From the NCBI GenBank assembly GCA_023412495.1, contig JAEYNP010000109.1, forward strand, positions 1 through 62,774: DNA of 62,774 nt, in the 5' to 3' direction. Positions 28,854 through 37,381 of the stretch are shown here, in pieces. Origin of the DNA: Pseudomonadota bacterium (GTDB lineage: Bacteria > Desulfobacterota > Desulfobulbia > Desulfobulbales > Desulfocapsaceae). Made by a program: the position numbers and the translations under genes. Under the pieces are notes generated by a model. It searched no databases, was not told the origin of the DNA, and was given only the letters and a program-made list of their open reading frames with translations. The stretch's first letter is position 1; each line of letters opens with the position of its first letter.

Positions 28854-28877
28854 ACGGCGGACAAGCCGCCCGGAAAC

Positions 28878-29471
28878 ATGAAGCAGATCCCCTCCATCAG
28901 CCAGTGTCTCGACTTCATCAACAGTTACGAGATGCTCGACAACATTCGAGCCCACTCCATCATGGTGGCGAGGGTGGCGGGGAGTCTCGTCGACGGACTG
29001 CGCAGGAGCGGCCGGGCCATGCCACCCCTGCCGGATCCGGCAGAGGTGACGGCGGGGGCCCTGCTCCACGACATCGCCAAGACCATGTGCCTCAAGGCAT
29101 CCTGCAATCACGCTGAGACAGGCCGGCAGATCTGCATCGATCTCGGCTACCCGGAGATCGGCGAGATCGTCGCAGAGCACGTGGTCCTCAGGACCTTCGC
29201 CGCCGACCGCTACAGCCGGGGCATCTTCGGGGCCAAGGAACTGGTCTATTACGCCGACAAACGGGTGCTCCACGACCAGGTGGTGCCGCTGTCCTCCCGC
29301 CTGGACTACATCCTGGAACGATACGGCGAAGGCGACCCGGTACGGCAAAGATATATCCGGCTAAATTTTCAACGTACCCTTGACCTCGAACAATTCCTCT
29401 TTCGTTTTCTCGACTTCACTCCGGAGACCGTGGTTAAACATTCTTTACAGGTAAAAATCGGCGGGATCTGA
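28878..29471 (+). CDS. HD-domain phosphohydrolase
   Basis: This 197-aa protein has a compact HD domain: HSIMVARVAGSL (first His), HDIAKT (the HD pair) and later CNHAETGRQ and EHVV (further metal ligands). This resembles small HDIG-type phosphohydrolases acting on nucleotides. It starts 25 bases after hemE and is probably co-transcribed. The link to heme synthesis is not understood. The substrate is unknown. Confidence 0.85.
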   Translation: MKQIPSISQCLDFINSYEMLDNIRAHSIMVARVAGSLVDGLRRSGRAMPPLPDPAEVTAGALLHDIAKTMCLKASCNHAETGRQICIDLGYPEIGEIVAEHVVLRTFAADRYSRGIFGAKELVYYADKRVLHDQVVPLSSRLDYILERYGEGDPVRQRYIRLNFQRTLDLEQFLFRFLDFTPETVVKHSLQVKIGGI

Positions 29472-29697
29472 AGGTCGAGATGCATTTTCCCCCCCTGCGG
29501 AAAATTCGGCAGATCCGAAATCGGCAAACATTTAACCCCGACAGCTTGCAGAGCAGGCCCCCAGCGCTTCCCGTTCCTAATATAAGCAATTCCCTTGAAA
29601 AGCAGACACTTAGCTGCAAGAGTCTCCAAATCCCCGCCGGCAGTCGACAACTTCTTCAATGTGCGAAACAAAAAACACTATTTTGGTCTGACCATAC

Positions 29698-29737
29698 TTG
29701 ACACTCTAGAGAATTACTGGAATAACATTACAGTAAT
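29698..29737 (+). promoter_or_regulatory. Putative promoter with overlapping operator of the amino acid ABC operon
   Basis: TTGACA (29698-29703) is followed, with a long 19-base spacer, by TAACAT (29723-29728). A perfect inverted repeat ATTACTG-N11-CAGTAAT (29713-29737) covers the would-be -10 region, as expected for a repressor site. It is about 120 bases before the substrate-binding protein start. The rest of the gap 29472-29859 shows no gene. Confidence 0.45.
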
Positions 29738-29859
29738 CAGGCCCTCGTCCATCAGTTTTGCTTATATGAATCTTTTGGCCGGCCCCGCAAAGGATTTAAG
29801 CAATGCTGAAGCTCGAGGAAATTTACAGAAATTGAACAGTTCAAGAGAGGAGGCATTCG

Positions 29860-30879
29860 ATGAGACAATTGAGGAGAGTTGTACCCGCTATGGTTGCAGC
29901 ATTTTGCCTGACTGCAGGAGTGGCTACCGCCGGCACCCTTGACGACGTCAAGGCCAAGGGCTTCGTGCAGGCAGGCGTGAACGGCGAGTTGTTCGGCTTC
30001 GGCAAACCGGACGAGAAAGGTGTCTGGAAAGGCCTTGATGTGGATACCGCAAGGGCCGTCGCAGCTGCGGTTTTCGGAGATGCCGAGAAGGTGAAGTATA
30101 TTCCACTGACCGCGAAAACCCGCTTCACCGCGCTGCAGTCGGGGGAAGTCGATGTGCTTACCCGGAATGCCACTCAGACGCTGACCCGCGACACCGACCT
30201 CGGCCTCGATTTTGTCCAGGTCAATTACTATGACGGTCAGGGCTTCCTCGTACCCAAGAAACTCGGGGTCAAGAGCGCGAAGGAACTGGACGGCGCCACC
30301 GTCTGCGTTCTTCCCGGCACGACCACCGAGCAGAATGTCGCCGATTACTTCCGGGTCAACAAGATGAAGATGAACCCTGTGGTCATCGAGAACAATGCGG
30401 AACTGGCCAAGGCCTTCTTCGCCGGCCGCTGCGACTGCCTGACCTCCGATGCCTCCCAGCTCGCCGGCATACGGGCGGTTGCCCCCAATGCCGCCGATTA
30501 CGAAATCCTGCCCGAGATCATCTCCAAGGAACCCCTCGCCCCGGCGGTCCGCCATGGCGACAACCAGTGGAAGGACATCGTCAACTACGCGGTCCTGGCG
30601 ATGATCGCAGCCGAGGAAATGGGCATCACTTCCCAGAATGTCGACGAGATGATGAACAGCACCGACCCGAACATCCAGCGCTTCCTGGGCGTCACCCCGG
30701 GCAACGGCAAAGCCCTTGGTCTCGATGAGAAATGGGCCTACAACGTCGTCAAGCAGGTCGGCAACTACGGCGAGGTCTTCGAAAGAAACGTGGGCGAGAA
30801 GACCACGCTGATGCTCAAGCGCGGCCTCAACGCCCAGTGGACCAACGGCGGTCTGATGTATTCCCCACCCTTTAAGTAA
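29860..30879 (+). CDS. aapJ: General L-amino acid ABC transporter, substrate-binding protein
   Basis: This 339-aa periplasmic binding protein has a Sec signal peptide (VVPAMVAAFCLTAGVATAG). The family-3 solute-binding fold includes GKPDEKGVWKGLDVDTARAVAAA, LTAKTRFTALQSGEVDVLTRN and the AapJ-type tail NGGLMYSPPFK. It captures L-amino acids for the membrane complex encoded just downstream. GAGGAGG upstream is a strong ribosome site, fitting high expression of a binding protein. First gene of the four-gene aapJQMP-type operon. Confidence 0.93.
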   Translation: MRQLRRVVPAMVAAFCLTAGVATAGTLDDVKAKGFVQAGVNGELFGFGKPDEKGVWKGLDVDTARAVAAAVFGDAEKVKYIPLTAKTRFTALQSGEVDVLTRNATQTLTRDTDLGLDFVQVNYYDGQGFLVPKKLGVKSAKELDGATVCVLPGTTTEQNVADYFRVNKMKMNPVVIENNAELAKAFFAGRCDCLTSDASQLAGIRAVAPNAADYEILPEIISKEPLAPAVRHGDNQWKDIVNYAVLAMIAAEEMGITSQNVDEMMNSTDPNIQRFLGVTPGNGKALGLDEKWAYNVVKQVGNYGEVFERNVGEKTTLMLKRGLNAQWTNGGLMYSPPFK

Positions 30880-30891
30880 GCTGTAATACCA

Positions 30892-30918
30892 GGCATGCCC
30901 GGGCCCTCCGGGCATGCC
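30892..30918 (+). promoter_or_regulatory. Intercistronic stem-loop between binding protein and permease
   Basis: A perfect 11-bp stem GGCATGCCCGG/CCGGGCATGCC with a 5-base loop and no T-tract lies between aapJ and aapQ. Such hairpins commonly protect the upstream message and give the binding protein higher yield than the permeases. Confidence 0.65.
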
Positions 30919-30933
30919 GTAGAAGCGAGAAAC

Positions 30934-32109
30934 ATGGACCATACCACAACACCGGAAAAAATCCCCTTCCTGCGTGACCCGGCCAAACTGGCGATTCTCT
31001 ACCAACTGCTGACCCTGGCCGGGGTCGGCCTCTTGAGCTACTATCTGGTCAGCAATACTCTGGCCAACCTCGAACGACAGTCCATTTCCACCGGTTTCGG
31101 GTTTCTCCAGCGGGAGGCGGCCTTCGAAATCGGCGAGTCCTTCATCAAATATTCCGCCGCCGACTCCTATGCCAGGGCCCTCTTCGTGGGTTTCCTGAAT
31201 ACCCTGGTGGTCGCCTTCATCGGCATCATCCTCACCGTGATCCTCGGGACCGTGCTCGGTATCGCAAGACTCTCCACCAACTGGCTAGTGGCGAAACTCT
31301 CGGCCTGGTATATCGAGATCTTCCAGGATATTCCGATCCTGTTGCAGCTCTTCTTCTGGTATGCCTTCTTTTATGAAATCCTGCCCGGCCCGCGGGAGGC
31401 CCTCAACCCGATGCCCGGCGTCTTCCTCTGCAAGCGAGGCCTGAGCTTCGGCGTCCCCCACTGGCATGAGGCTTTTCTCTATGCCGTGGTGGCCTTCCTG
31501 ACCGCCCTGGCGCTGGTTTTCTTCCTGCGTAAGTGGGCTCACCGGCGGCAGGATACGACAGGTAAGTCCTTCCCGGTTGGCAGGAGCACCGCAGCCCTGA
31601 TGATCGGCCTGCCGCTTCTCGCCTGGTGGCTGGGGGGCGCGCCGACCGCTATGAACGTGCCGCAGCTGGCGGGCTTCAACTTCAAGGGAGGCGTCTCCAT
31701 CAGCCCGGAATTCACGGCGCTTTTGCTCGGTCTCGTCCTCTATACCTCGGCCTTCGTCGCTGAGGTGGTCCGGGCCGGCATCCAGTCGGTCGGCAAGGGT
31801 CAGCGTGAGGCGGCAATGTCCATCGGCCTGAAACCCGCCCACGTCCTCAACATGGTCATCCTGCCCCAGGCCCTGCGGGTGATCGTGCCGCCCTTGACCA
31901 GCCAGATGCTCAACCTGACCAAGAACAGCTCGCTGGCCGTGGCCATCGGCTATCCGGATTTCGTCTCGGTCGCCGGCACGACCATAAACCAGACCGGTCA
32001 GGCCATCGAGGGCGTCGCCCTGATCATGATCGTCTATCTCGTCTTCAGCCTCTCGACTTCGGCCTTCATGAACTGGTACAATAAGAAAATCGCTATCGTC
32101 GAACGGTAA
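30934..32109 (+). CDS. aapQ: Amino acid ABC transporter permease (AapQ-like)
   Basis: This 391-aa inner-membrane permease has about eight TM helices. It carries the HEQM-type FIGIILTVILGTVLGIARLS start and the EAA loop region QREAAMSIGLKPAHVLNMVILPQALRVIVPP, which contacts the ATPase. The long form with an inserted periplasmic segment is typical of AapQ rather than HisQ. The start at 30934 (MDHTTTPEK) follows the intercistronic hairpin. AapM starts two bases after its stop. Confidence 0.93.
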   Translation: MDHTTTPEKIPFLRDPAKLAILYQLLTLAGVGLLSYYLVSNTLANLERQSISTGFGFLQREAAFEIGESFIKYSAADSYARALFVGFLNTLVVAFIGIILTVILGTVLGIARLSTNWLVAKLSAWYIEIFQDIPILLQLFFWYAFFYEILPGPREALNPMPGVFLCKRGLSFGVPHWHEAFLYAVVAFLTALALVFFLRKWAHRRQDTTGKSFPVGRSTAALMIGLPLLAWWLGGAPTAMNVPQLAGFNFKGGVSISPEFTALLLGLVLYTSAFVAEVVRAGIQSVGKGQREAAMSIGLKPAHVLNMVILPQALRVIVPPLTSQMLNLTKNSSLAVAIGYPDFVSVAGTTINQTGQAIEGVALIMIVYLVFSLSTSAFMNWYNKKIAIVER

Positions 32110-32111
32110 CC

Positions 32112-33206
32112 ATGAAAAACATTCAACCCCTCAAGTCCCACGAGGAAATCAAGCCGCCCGTCACGGAAGTAGGCGTCATCGGCTGGATGAAGGCCAATTT
32201 GTTCAACGGCTGGTTCAACTCCGCCCTGACCATTCTGGTCCTCTATCTGCTCTGGCTGACCATCCCGCCCTTCGTGAAATGGGCCCTCATCGACAGCGTC
32301 TGGGTCGGCGCAAGCGAACAGTGCAAGGCGGGGGATGGGGCCTGCTGGTCGGTCATCACCTCCAACATCCGCTTCATCACCTTCGGCTTCTATCCCCACG
32401 ACCTGCAGTGGCGGCCGCTCCTGGCGATGATCATCCTGATTGCCCTGCTCTTCTACAGCCAGAACCGGAACCACTGGCGAAAATCCCTGGCCTATGCCTG
32501 GCTGATCGGCCTCTTCGTCATGGGCCTGCTGCTGAAGGGCGGCCTGTTCGGGCTTGCCGAGGTGGAAAGCGACAACTGGGGCGGCCTGCCCCTGACCCTG
32601 CTCCTCTCGGTCTTCGGCCTCACCGCCGCCTATCCTGTGGGGGTCCTGCTGGCCCTGGGCAGGCAGTCGGAGATGCCGGTGATCAAGGCCTTCTGCGTCG
32701 TCTATATCGAGCTCATCCGCGGCGTGCCGCTGATCAGCCTGCTCTTCATGTCGTCGGTGGTTTTTCCCCTCTTTCTGCCGGAGGGGGTGACGCTCAACAA
32801 GATCCTCCGGGCCCAGGTGGCGATCATCCTCTTCACCGCCGCCTACATCGCCGAGGTCGTGCGCGGCGGCCTGCAGGGCATGAACAAGGGCCAATACGAG
32901 GCGGCGAAGTCTCTCGGCCTCAACTATTTTCAAACCATGCGGCTGATCATTCTGCCCCAGGCCCTCAAAATCGTCATCCCGCCCTCGGTGTCTATCCTGA
33001 TCTCGGCCTTCAAGGACACCTCGCTGGTGGTCATCATCGCCCTCTACGATCTTTTGAAAACCACCCAGACCACCCTCACGGACCCCAAATGGATGGGCTT
33101 TTCCGCCGAGGCTTATGTATTCCTCGCCCTGGTTTACTTCGTCTGCTGTTTCGCCATGTCCAACTACAGCAGAAGGCTGGAGAAAGAACTCGATACCGGC
33201 CGATGA
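32112..33206 (+). CDS. aapM: Amino acid ABC transporter permease (AapM-like)
   Basis: This 364-aa second permease of the transporter pairs with AapQ. It has multiple TM helices, [22 protein letters not shown] and [20 protein letters not shown] (EAA loop), and the [20 protein letters not shown] end common to AapM proteins. It is separated from aapQ by only two bases, consistent with translational coupling. Confidence 0.93.
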   Translation: MKNIQPLKSHEEIKPPVTEVGVIGWMKANLFNGWFNSALTILVLYLLWLTIPPFVKWALIDSVWVGASEQCKAGDGACWSVITSNIRFITFGFYPHDLQWRPLLAMIILIALLFYSQNRNHWRKSLAYAWLIGLFVMGLLLKGGLFGLAEVESDNWGGLPLTLLLSVFGLTAAYPVGVLLALGRQSEMPVIKAFCVVYIELIRGVPLISLLFMSSVVFPLFLPEGVTLNKILRAQVAIILFTAAYIAEVVRGGLQGMNKGQYEAAKSLGLNYFQTMRLIILPQALKIVIPPSVSILISAFKDTSLVVIIALYDLLKTTQTTLTDPKWMGFSAEAYVFLALVYFVCCFAMSNYSRRLEKELDTGR

Positions 33207-33246
33207 GCCATGCCGACAACTTCGACCAATACAGGAAAGAACAAGA

Positions 33247-34017
33247 ATGAACGCGACAGAAACCGCACAGAAAAGTATTGAAAAGTCCCCGATAATCACC
33301 ATCACGAACATGCACAAATGGTACGGGGAATTTCATGTGCTGAAAGACATCAACCTGACGGTCAACCGGGGGGAGCGCATCGTCATCTGCGGCCCGTCCG
33401 GGTCCGGCAAGTCGACGCTGATCCGCTGCATCAACCGGCTCGAGGAGCACCAGCGAGGCAGCATCGTGGTCGACGGCACCGAACTCACCAACGATCTGAA
33501 AAATATCGAGAAGATCCGCACGGAAGTGGGCATGGTCTTCCAGCACTTCAACCTCTTCCCCCACCTGACCATCCTGGAAAACCTGACCCTGGGGCCGATC
33601 TGGGTAAGGAAGACCCCGAAAAAGGAGGCGGAGGAGACCGCCATGTACTACCTGGAAAAGGTCCGGATCGCCGAGCAGGCCAGGAAGTATCCCGGCCAGC
33701 TCTCGGGCGGCCAGCAGCAGCGGGTGGCGATCGCGAGGAGCCTTTGCATGAAGCCTTATGTCATGCTCTTCGACGAACCGACCTCGGCCCTCGACCCGGA
33801 GATGGTCAAGGAGGTCCTCGAAGTCATGATCCGCCTGGCCCAGGACGGCATGACCATGCTCGTGGTCAGCCATGAGATGGGTTTTGCCAAGAGTGTGGCC
33901 CACCGCGTCCTCTTTATGGACGGCGGCGAGATCCTGGAAGAAAACACGCCCGAGGAGTTCTTCAACAATCCCCGGCACGAGCGCACCAAGCTTTTCCTGA
34001 GCCAGATTCTCGACTGA
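33247..34017 (+). CDS. aapP: Amino acid ABC transporter ATP-binding protein (AapP-like)
   Basis: This 256-aa ATPase of the transporter has Walker [21 protein letters not shown], the signature [15 protein letters not shown] and Walker [15 protein letters not shown], with the H-loop SHEMGFAK. It belongs to the GlnQ/HisP polar amino acid group. The ATG at 33247 has AGGAAAG nine bases upstream. It is the last gene of the operon and is followed by a repeat array that may end transcription. Confidence 0.95.
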   Translation: MNATETAQKSIEKSPIITITNMHKWYGEFHVLKDINLTVNRGERIVICGPSGSGKSTLIRCINRLEEHQRGSIVVDGTELTNDLKNIEKIRTEVGMVFQHFNLFPHLTILENLTLGPIWVRKTPKKEAEETAMYYLEKVRIAEQARKYPGQLSGGQQQRVAIARSLCMKPYVMLFDEPTSALDPEMVKEVLEVMIRLAQDGMTMLVVSHEMGFAKSVAHRVLFMDGGEILEENTPEEFFNNPRHERTKLFLSQILD

Positions 34018-34020
34018 TCA

Positions 34021-34132
34021 GAAGCCAGAATATTTTGGCGCTTCGCGCTCTGGCTATTCTCTGGAAGAGCGTGTCGCTTCCGGCGACCACATTGTCTGGC
34101 TTCTGGCTTCTGGCCTTCTGGTTTCTGATTTC
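34021..34132. repeat. CAGAAGCCAGAA fold-back array at a convergent junction
   Basis: TCAGAAGCCAGAA with an AT-rich tract and a GGCGCTTCGCGC hairpin is followed about 60 bases later by TCTGGCTTCTGGCTTCTGGCC and TTCTGGTTTCTGA. These are complementary to the first part. The array fills the whole gap between the convergent ABC operon and the SLC13 gene. The order of words matches the array at 14.4 kb. Confidence 0.65.
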
Positions 34133-35981
34133 ACAGCGCAAAGAAAATATTCACGCACGCCAACAGCACCACCACATAAAGGACCGACATCCCGAATCCG
34201 ACCCGTAGATAATCCTTCGTTTTGTAATTTCCCGGCCGCATGATCAGCGCATTCACCTGGTGGGTCGGCAGAACGAAAGTATTGGAGGCGGACACCGCAA
34301 CAACCATGGCAGCCACCGTGGGACTCGCGCCAACCGAGGCTGCCATGTTCATGGCCAGGGGAATCATCAGCACCATCGCCCCGACATTCGAGGCCACCAG
34401 GGAAAAGAAAGAGGTGAGCAGGGAAATCACCAGCATGAGCAGCAAGGGCCCAGGGGAACCGACCGCAGCCATGACCTTGCCCGCGATATAGGCGGCCGTC
34501 CCCGTGGTCTCGAAAGCAGTTCCCAGCGGGATCAGGCCGGCCAGCAGGAATACCGTCCGCCAGTCCACCGCCTCATAGGCGCGGTCCGCGGGAATGACCC
34601 GGGTGATGACCATACCCAGGGCGCCGCAGAGCAGAGCGATCGACAGCTTGACGTGGAACACCATGGCGAGAGTCAAGGCCATCAGCAGAAAAAAAACCGC
34701 GCACCGCGTGCGTTCCGGCCTCACCTCCTCGCCCTCGATATCGTTCAGCAGGGCGATATCCATTTTATCGGCGAGCAGACGAAACTGCTTCCACCGCCCC
34801 TGCATGAGGATGGTGTCGCCCTGCTGCAATTTGGTGAGATTTATCCCCTCCATGATGATCTTGTCGCCCCGGACGATCGCCAGGGGATTGACCTGGAAGA
34901 GGCGCCGGAACTGCAGTTCCTCCATGGTATGCTGGCTGAGATTGGAGTGCGGAATGACCACGCCTTCCACGACGCCCGACTCGTCCGGATAATTCTCCGT
35001 GGCGAACACCTCGTGCTCGGGTTTGACCACCCACCCCTGCTCCTTGGCAAGCCTGTCGAGGTTTTTCTCGGAGCCGATGACCCACAGGGAGTCCCCGGCC
35101 TCGATCAGTGAATCCTGAGTCGGAGCCAGGTCCTTCTCATAACCTTCGTTCTTGGCGATCCCGACGACAGTGACATGATACTTCGGGCGGATTTCCAGTT
35201 CCCCCAGAGTGTGGCTGGGATAGAACTGCGGCACCGCCAGCTCGTAGCTGCTGCGCCCCACCTCCTCGCCGTAGATCTCCTGTAGCCGCTTATCCATGCA
35301 GTTCGCGTCGATCTCGCAGACATCGGCAGGCAGAAGTCGCTTGCCCAGGACAATAAAATAGATGATCGCGGCAGCCACCAGGGCGACACCGATGGGGGTG
35401 ACAGAGAGCAGCTTGAAGGGCACGAAGGGCTGGTTGTTTACCGCCGCCTGGTTGTTTAGCCACCAGGCCTTCATGAGGTCGTTCAGCATGATCAAGGGGC
35501 TTGAGCCGACTAGGGTGAGACAGCCGCCGAGAATCGCGCAAAAACCCATGGGCATGAGAATCTTGCTTGCGGAGAAGTTGAGCTGCCGGCTGATCCGCAT
35601 GGTGGCCGGCATGAACAGCGCGGCTGCGCCAATGTTCTGCATGAAGCTGGAGATAAAGGCCACCGTCAGGGACACCAGCGCGAGAATCCGGTTCTCGCTG
35701 TGTCCGACCAGTTTGATGATCTTTGCCGCCACCACGTTCATGACCCCGGTCCTGTTCAGCCCGGCGCCGATGATCATCACCGCGATGATCGACACCACGG
35801 CATTGGAACTGAGGCCGGCTATCGCCTCCTCCGCCGAGATGACGCCGGTCAGGGGCAACAGCACCATCATCAAAAGACCGACCAGATCGACCCGCAAAAG
35901 ATCGGTGACAAAAAGAAAGATCGCCAGACTCAGCAGAAAGAAGACAATCATCATATCGGTGGTGATTACCATATTTTCCAT
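34131..35981 (-). CDS. SLC13/DASS-type transporter with two RCK_C domains
   Basis: This protein of about 616 aa has two halves of TM helices separated by a cytoplasmic stretch (about residues 220-430). That stretch carries two TrkA-C/RCK_C-like domains, including HTLGELEIRPKYHVTVVGIAKN, LIEAGDSLWVIGS and LQQGDTILMQGR. Such proteins are annotated as SLC13-family permeases and move dicarboxylates, sulfate or other anions with Na+. The motifs SNAVVSI and SASNTFVLPTHQVNALI are typical of the family. The substrate cannot be told. The ATG at 35981 has GGAG seven bases upstream and is preferred over a TTG at 35999. Confidence 0.88.
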   Translation of the reverse strand: MENMVITTDMMIVFFLLSLAIFLFVTDLLRVDLVGLLMMVLLPLTGVISAEEAIAGLSSNAVVSIIAVMIIGAGLNRTGVMNVVAAKIIKLVGHSENRILALVSLTVAFISSFMQNIGAAALFMPATMRISRQLNFSASKILMPMGFCAILGGCLTLVGSSPLIMLNDLMKAWWLNNQAAVNNQPFVPFKLLSVTPIGVALVAAAIIYFIVLGKRLLPADVCEIDANCMDKRLQEIYGEEVGRSSYELAVPQFYPSHTLGELEIRPKYHVTVVGIAKNEGYEKDLAPTQDSLIEAGDSLWVIGSEKNLDRLAKEQGWVVKPEHEVFATENYPDESGVVEGVVIPHSNLSQHTMEELQFRRLFQVNPLAIVRGDKIIMEGINLTKLQQGDTILMQGRWKQFRLLADKMDIALLNDIEGEEVRPERTRCAVFFLLMALTLAMVFHVKLSIALLCGALGMVITRVIPADRAYEAVDWRTVFLLAGLIPLGTAFETTGTAAYIAGKVMAAVGSPGPLLLMLVISLLTSFFSLVASNVGAMVLMIPLAMNMAASVGASPTVAAMVVAVSASNTFVLPTHQVNALIMRPGNYKTKDYLRVGFGMSVLYVVVLLACVNIFFAL

Positions 35982-36241
35982 GGCAGAACTCCGTTGCAAG
36001 ACAAACTCATCAACTCCCGTTGCGAAGCAAGCGGCACATTTTTCATAGCCTATTGAAGGATATCCTCCTGCACATGAAACATCAAGTAAACCTTAGTATA
36101 TTCTTTATTACCTAATCTTCAACCTAGTGGTTTGTAAATAAAAAAGTAATATCAACATTTCCATTAACACTGTATGTGTTTTCGATATTGTTGTATATTG
36201 AGGGTGAGCCATTGCACCGACGAGACTGCGAGAGTACTGAC

Positions 36242-36847
36242 ATGACAACCTACGTTGACCGCAATTATTTTCAGCAGCTTGCCCAGGCCGCGCCGGAAAG
36301 TATCTGCCGCGATGGCCGCTGCCGTTTCGACTCTGTTGGAAAGAGGTATATGCTTGATATCTGGGGCGAAGAGTATTTTGTCGATTGTCCGGGGCAGAGA
36401 ATCGGGCGAGTTGCGGCGGTTCATTCCGAGCCCCATGAATTCTTCTCCCTTTTCATCATGTACTATCTGTTGTCCGCGCCGGATTGCCGGGCCGCTAGAG
36501 AATGGATTTCGGAAAAGGATCTGCCTGGCGGGGCCACGTTCTTCAGGGGACCGCACCGGATTCCCACGGATCTGATCAGCTCCAGGTTCGGCAACGACCT
36601 GGGAGCGTTTCGAAAATGCTGCGAAAGCTTGGGAGGAAAGGCGCTCGATCTGGGGGATGCGGGCTTTCGGTTCGAGATTGCCCCGGAGTTGCCGGTCGCT
36701 GTGGTTTATTGGCAGGGGGACGAGGATTTCCCGGCCGATGCCGGTCTGCTCTACGACCGGTCGATCACAGAAATCCTGCCGCTCGATATCGTTTTCGCCC
36801 TGGCCGTTTCCGTCTGCTCCCGCATCGGTTTCATGGGGAAAAGCTGA
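36242..36847 (+). CDS. DUF3786 family protein
   Basis: This protein of about 201 aa has a C-terminal LPVAVVYWQGDEDFPADAGLLYDRSITEILPLDIV region matching DUF3786. That domain is found in anaerobes, often near corrinoid or Fe-S proteins, and its function is unknown. Cysteines are scattered (C45, C49 and others) without a cluster pattern. It is divergent from the SLC13 gene, and the gap between them (36000-36241) is AT-rich and probably holds both promoters. Start ATG 36242 is chosen over one 66 bases upstream because the family homology begins near there. Confidence 0.75.
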   Translation: MTTYVDRNYFQQLAQAAPESICRDGRCRFDSVGKRYMLDIWGEEYFVDCPGQRIGRVAAVHSEPHEFFSLFIMYYLLSAPDCRAAREWISEKDLPGGATFFRGPHRIPTDLISSRFGNDLGAFRKCCESLGGKALDLGDAGFRFEIAPELPVAVVYWQGDEDFPADAGLLYDRSITEILPLDIVFALAVSVCSRIGFMGKS

Positions 36848-36970
36848 ATTCATCGAATTGCAGCAGTCGGACAGGATATTGTGGAATCACCCTTCTCAAA
36901 TCCCGCAGATTCTGATAAATTTATGTCTCTTCGACCTTTCAACCAGGCACGGCTACAGAAGGAGAACATC

Positions 36971-37117
36971 ATGACTCAGGATATTTCAAAGGTGACGAAA
37001 GTTCCGGCTGTGGAAAAGGAGAAGGAAACTCCGGAGAAAGAGTACTGGATCGTCGAGGTGCTCAAGAAACTCCTTGAGTTCAATAAGATGAAATACGGCA
37101 CCAAGAAAAAATTCTAG
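36971..37117 (+). CDS. Small charged protein (48 aa)
   Basis: This short protein is rich in Lys and Glu, with an N-terminal disordered half (VTKVPAVEKEKETPEKE) and a C-terminal amphipathic helix (WIVEVLKKLLEFNKMKYG). GAAGGAGA seven bases before ATG 36971 is a strong ribosome site, the main reason to call it. It lies 123 bases after the DUF3786 gene. I do not recognise the family. The gap to copA (37118-37381) shows no gene. Confidence 0.55.
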   Translation: MTQDISKVTKVPAVEKEKETPEKEYWIVEVLKKLLEFNKMKYGTKKKF

Positions 37118-37381
37118 CCTCTTTCTCCAGACAGAGCCGAAAGGACGTTATTAGCCACCGTCCCCGATCAGGTCGCCGAGGTTGAAGGAACGTCCCGCGA
37201 CAATCGCTGTAATGCCGCCCGGCGAAGACCCGACCGGGATGCACTCTCTGGACCAGCTTTTACCCACTATTTCGGATTACCCGGGAATTTGCAACCTTGC
37301 CGATTCCCACTCAAGCTGAAGTTGAGGGACCGCTGTGAGATCTCCCTTCGCCTCCGGTCGCCTGCACAATCTTTCTTGCCT

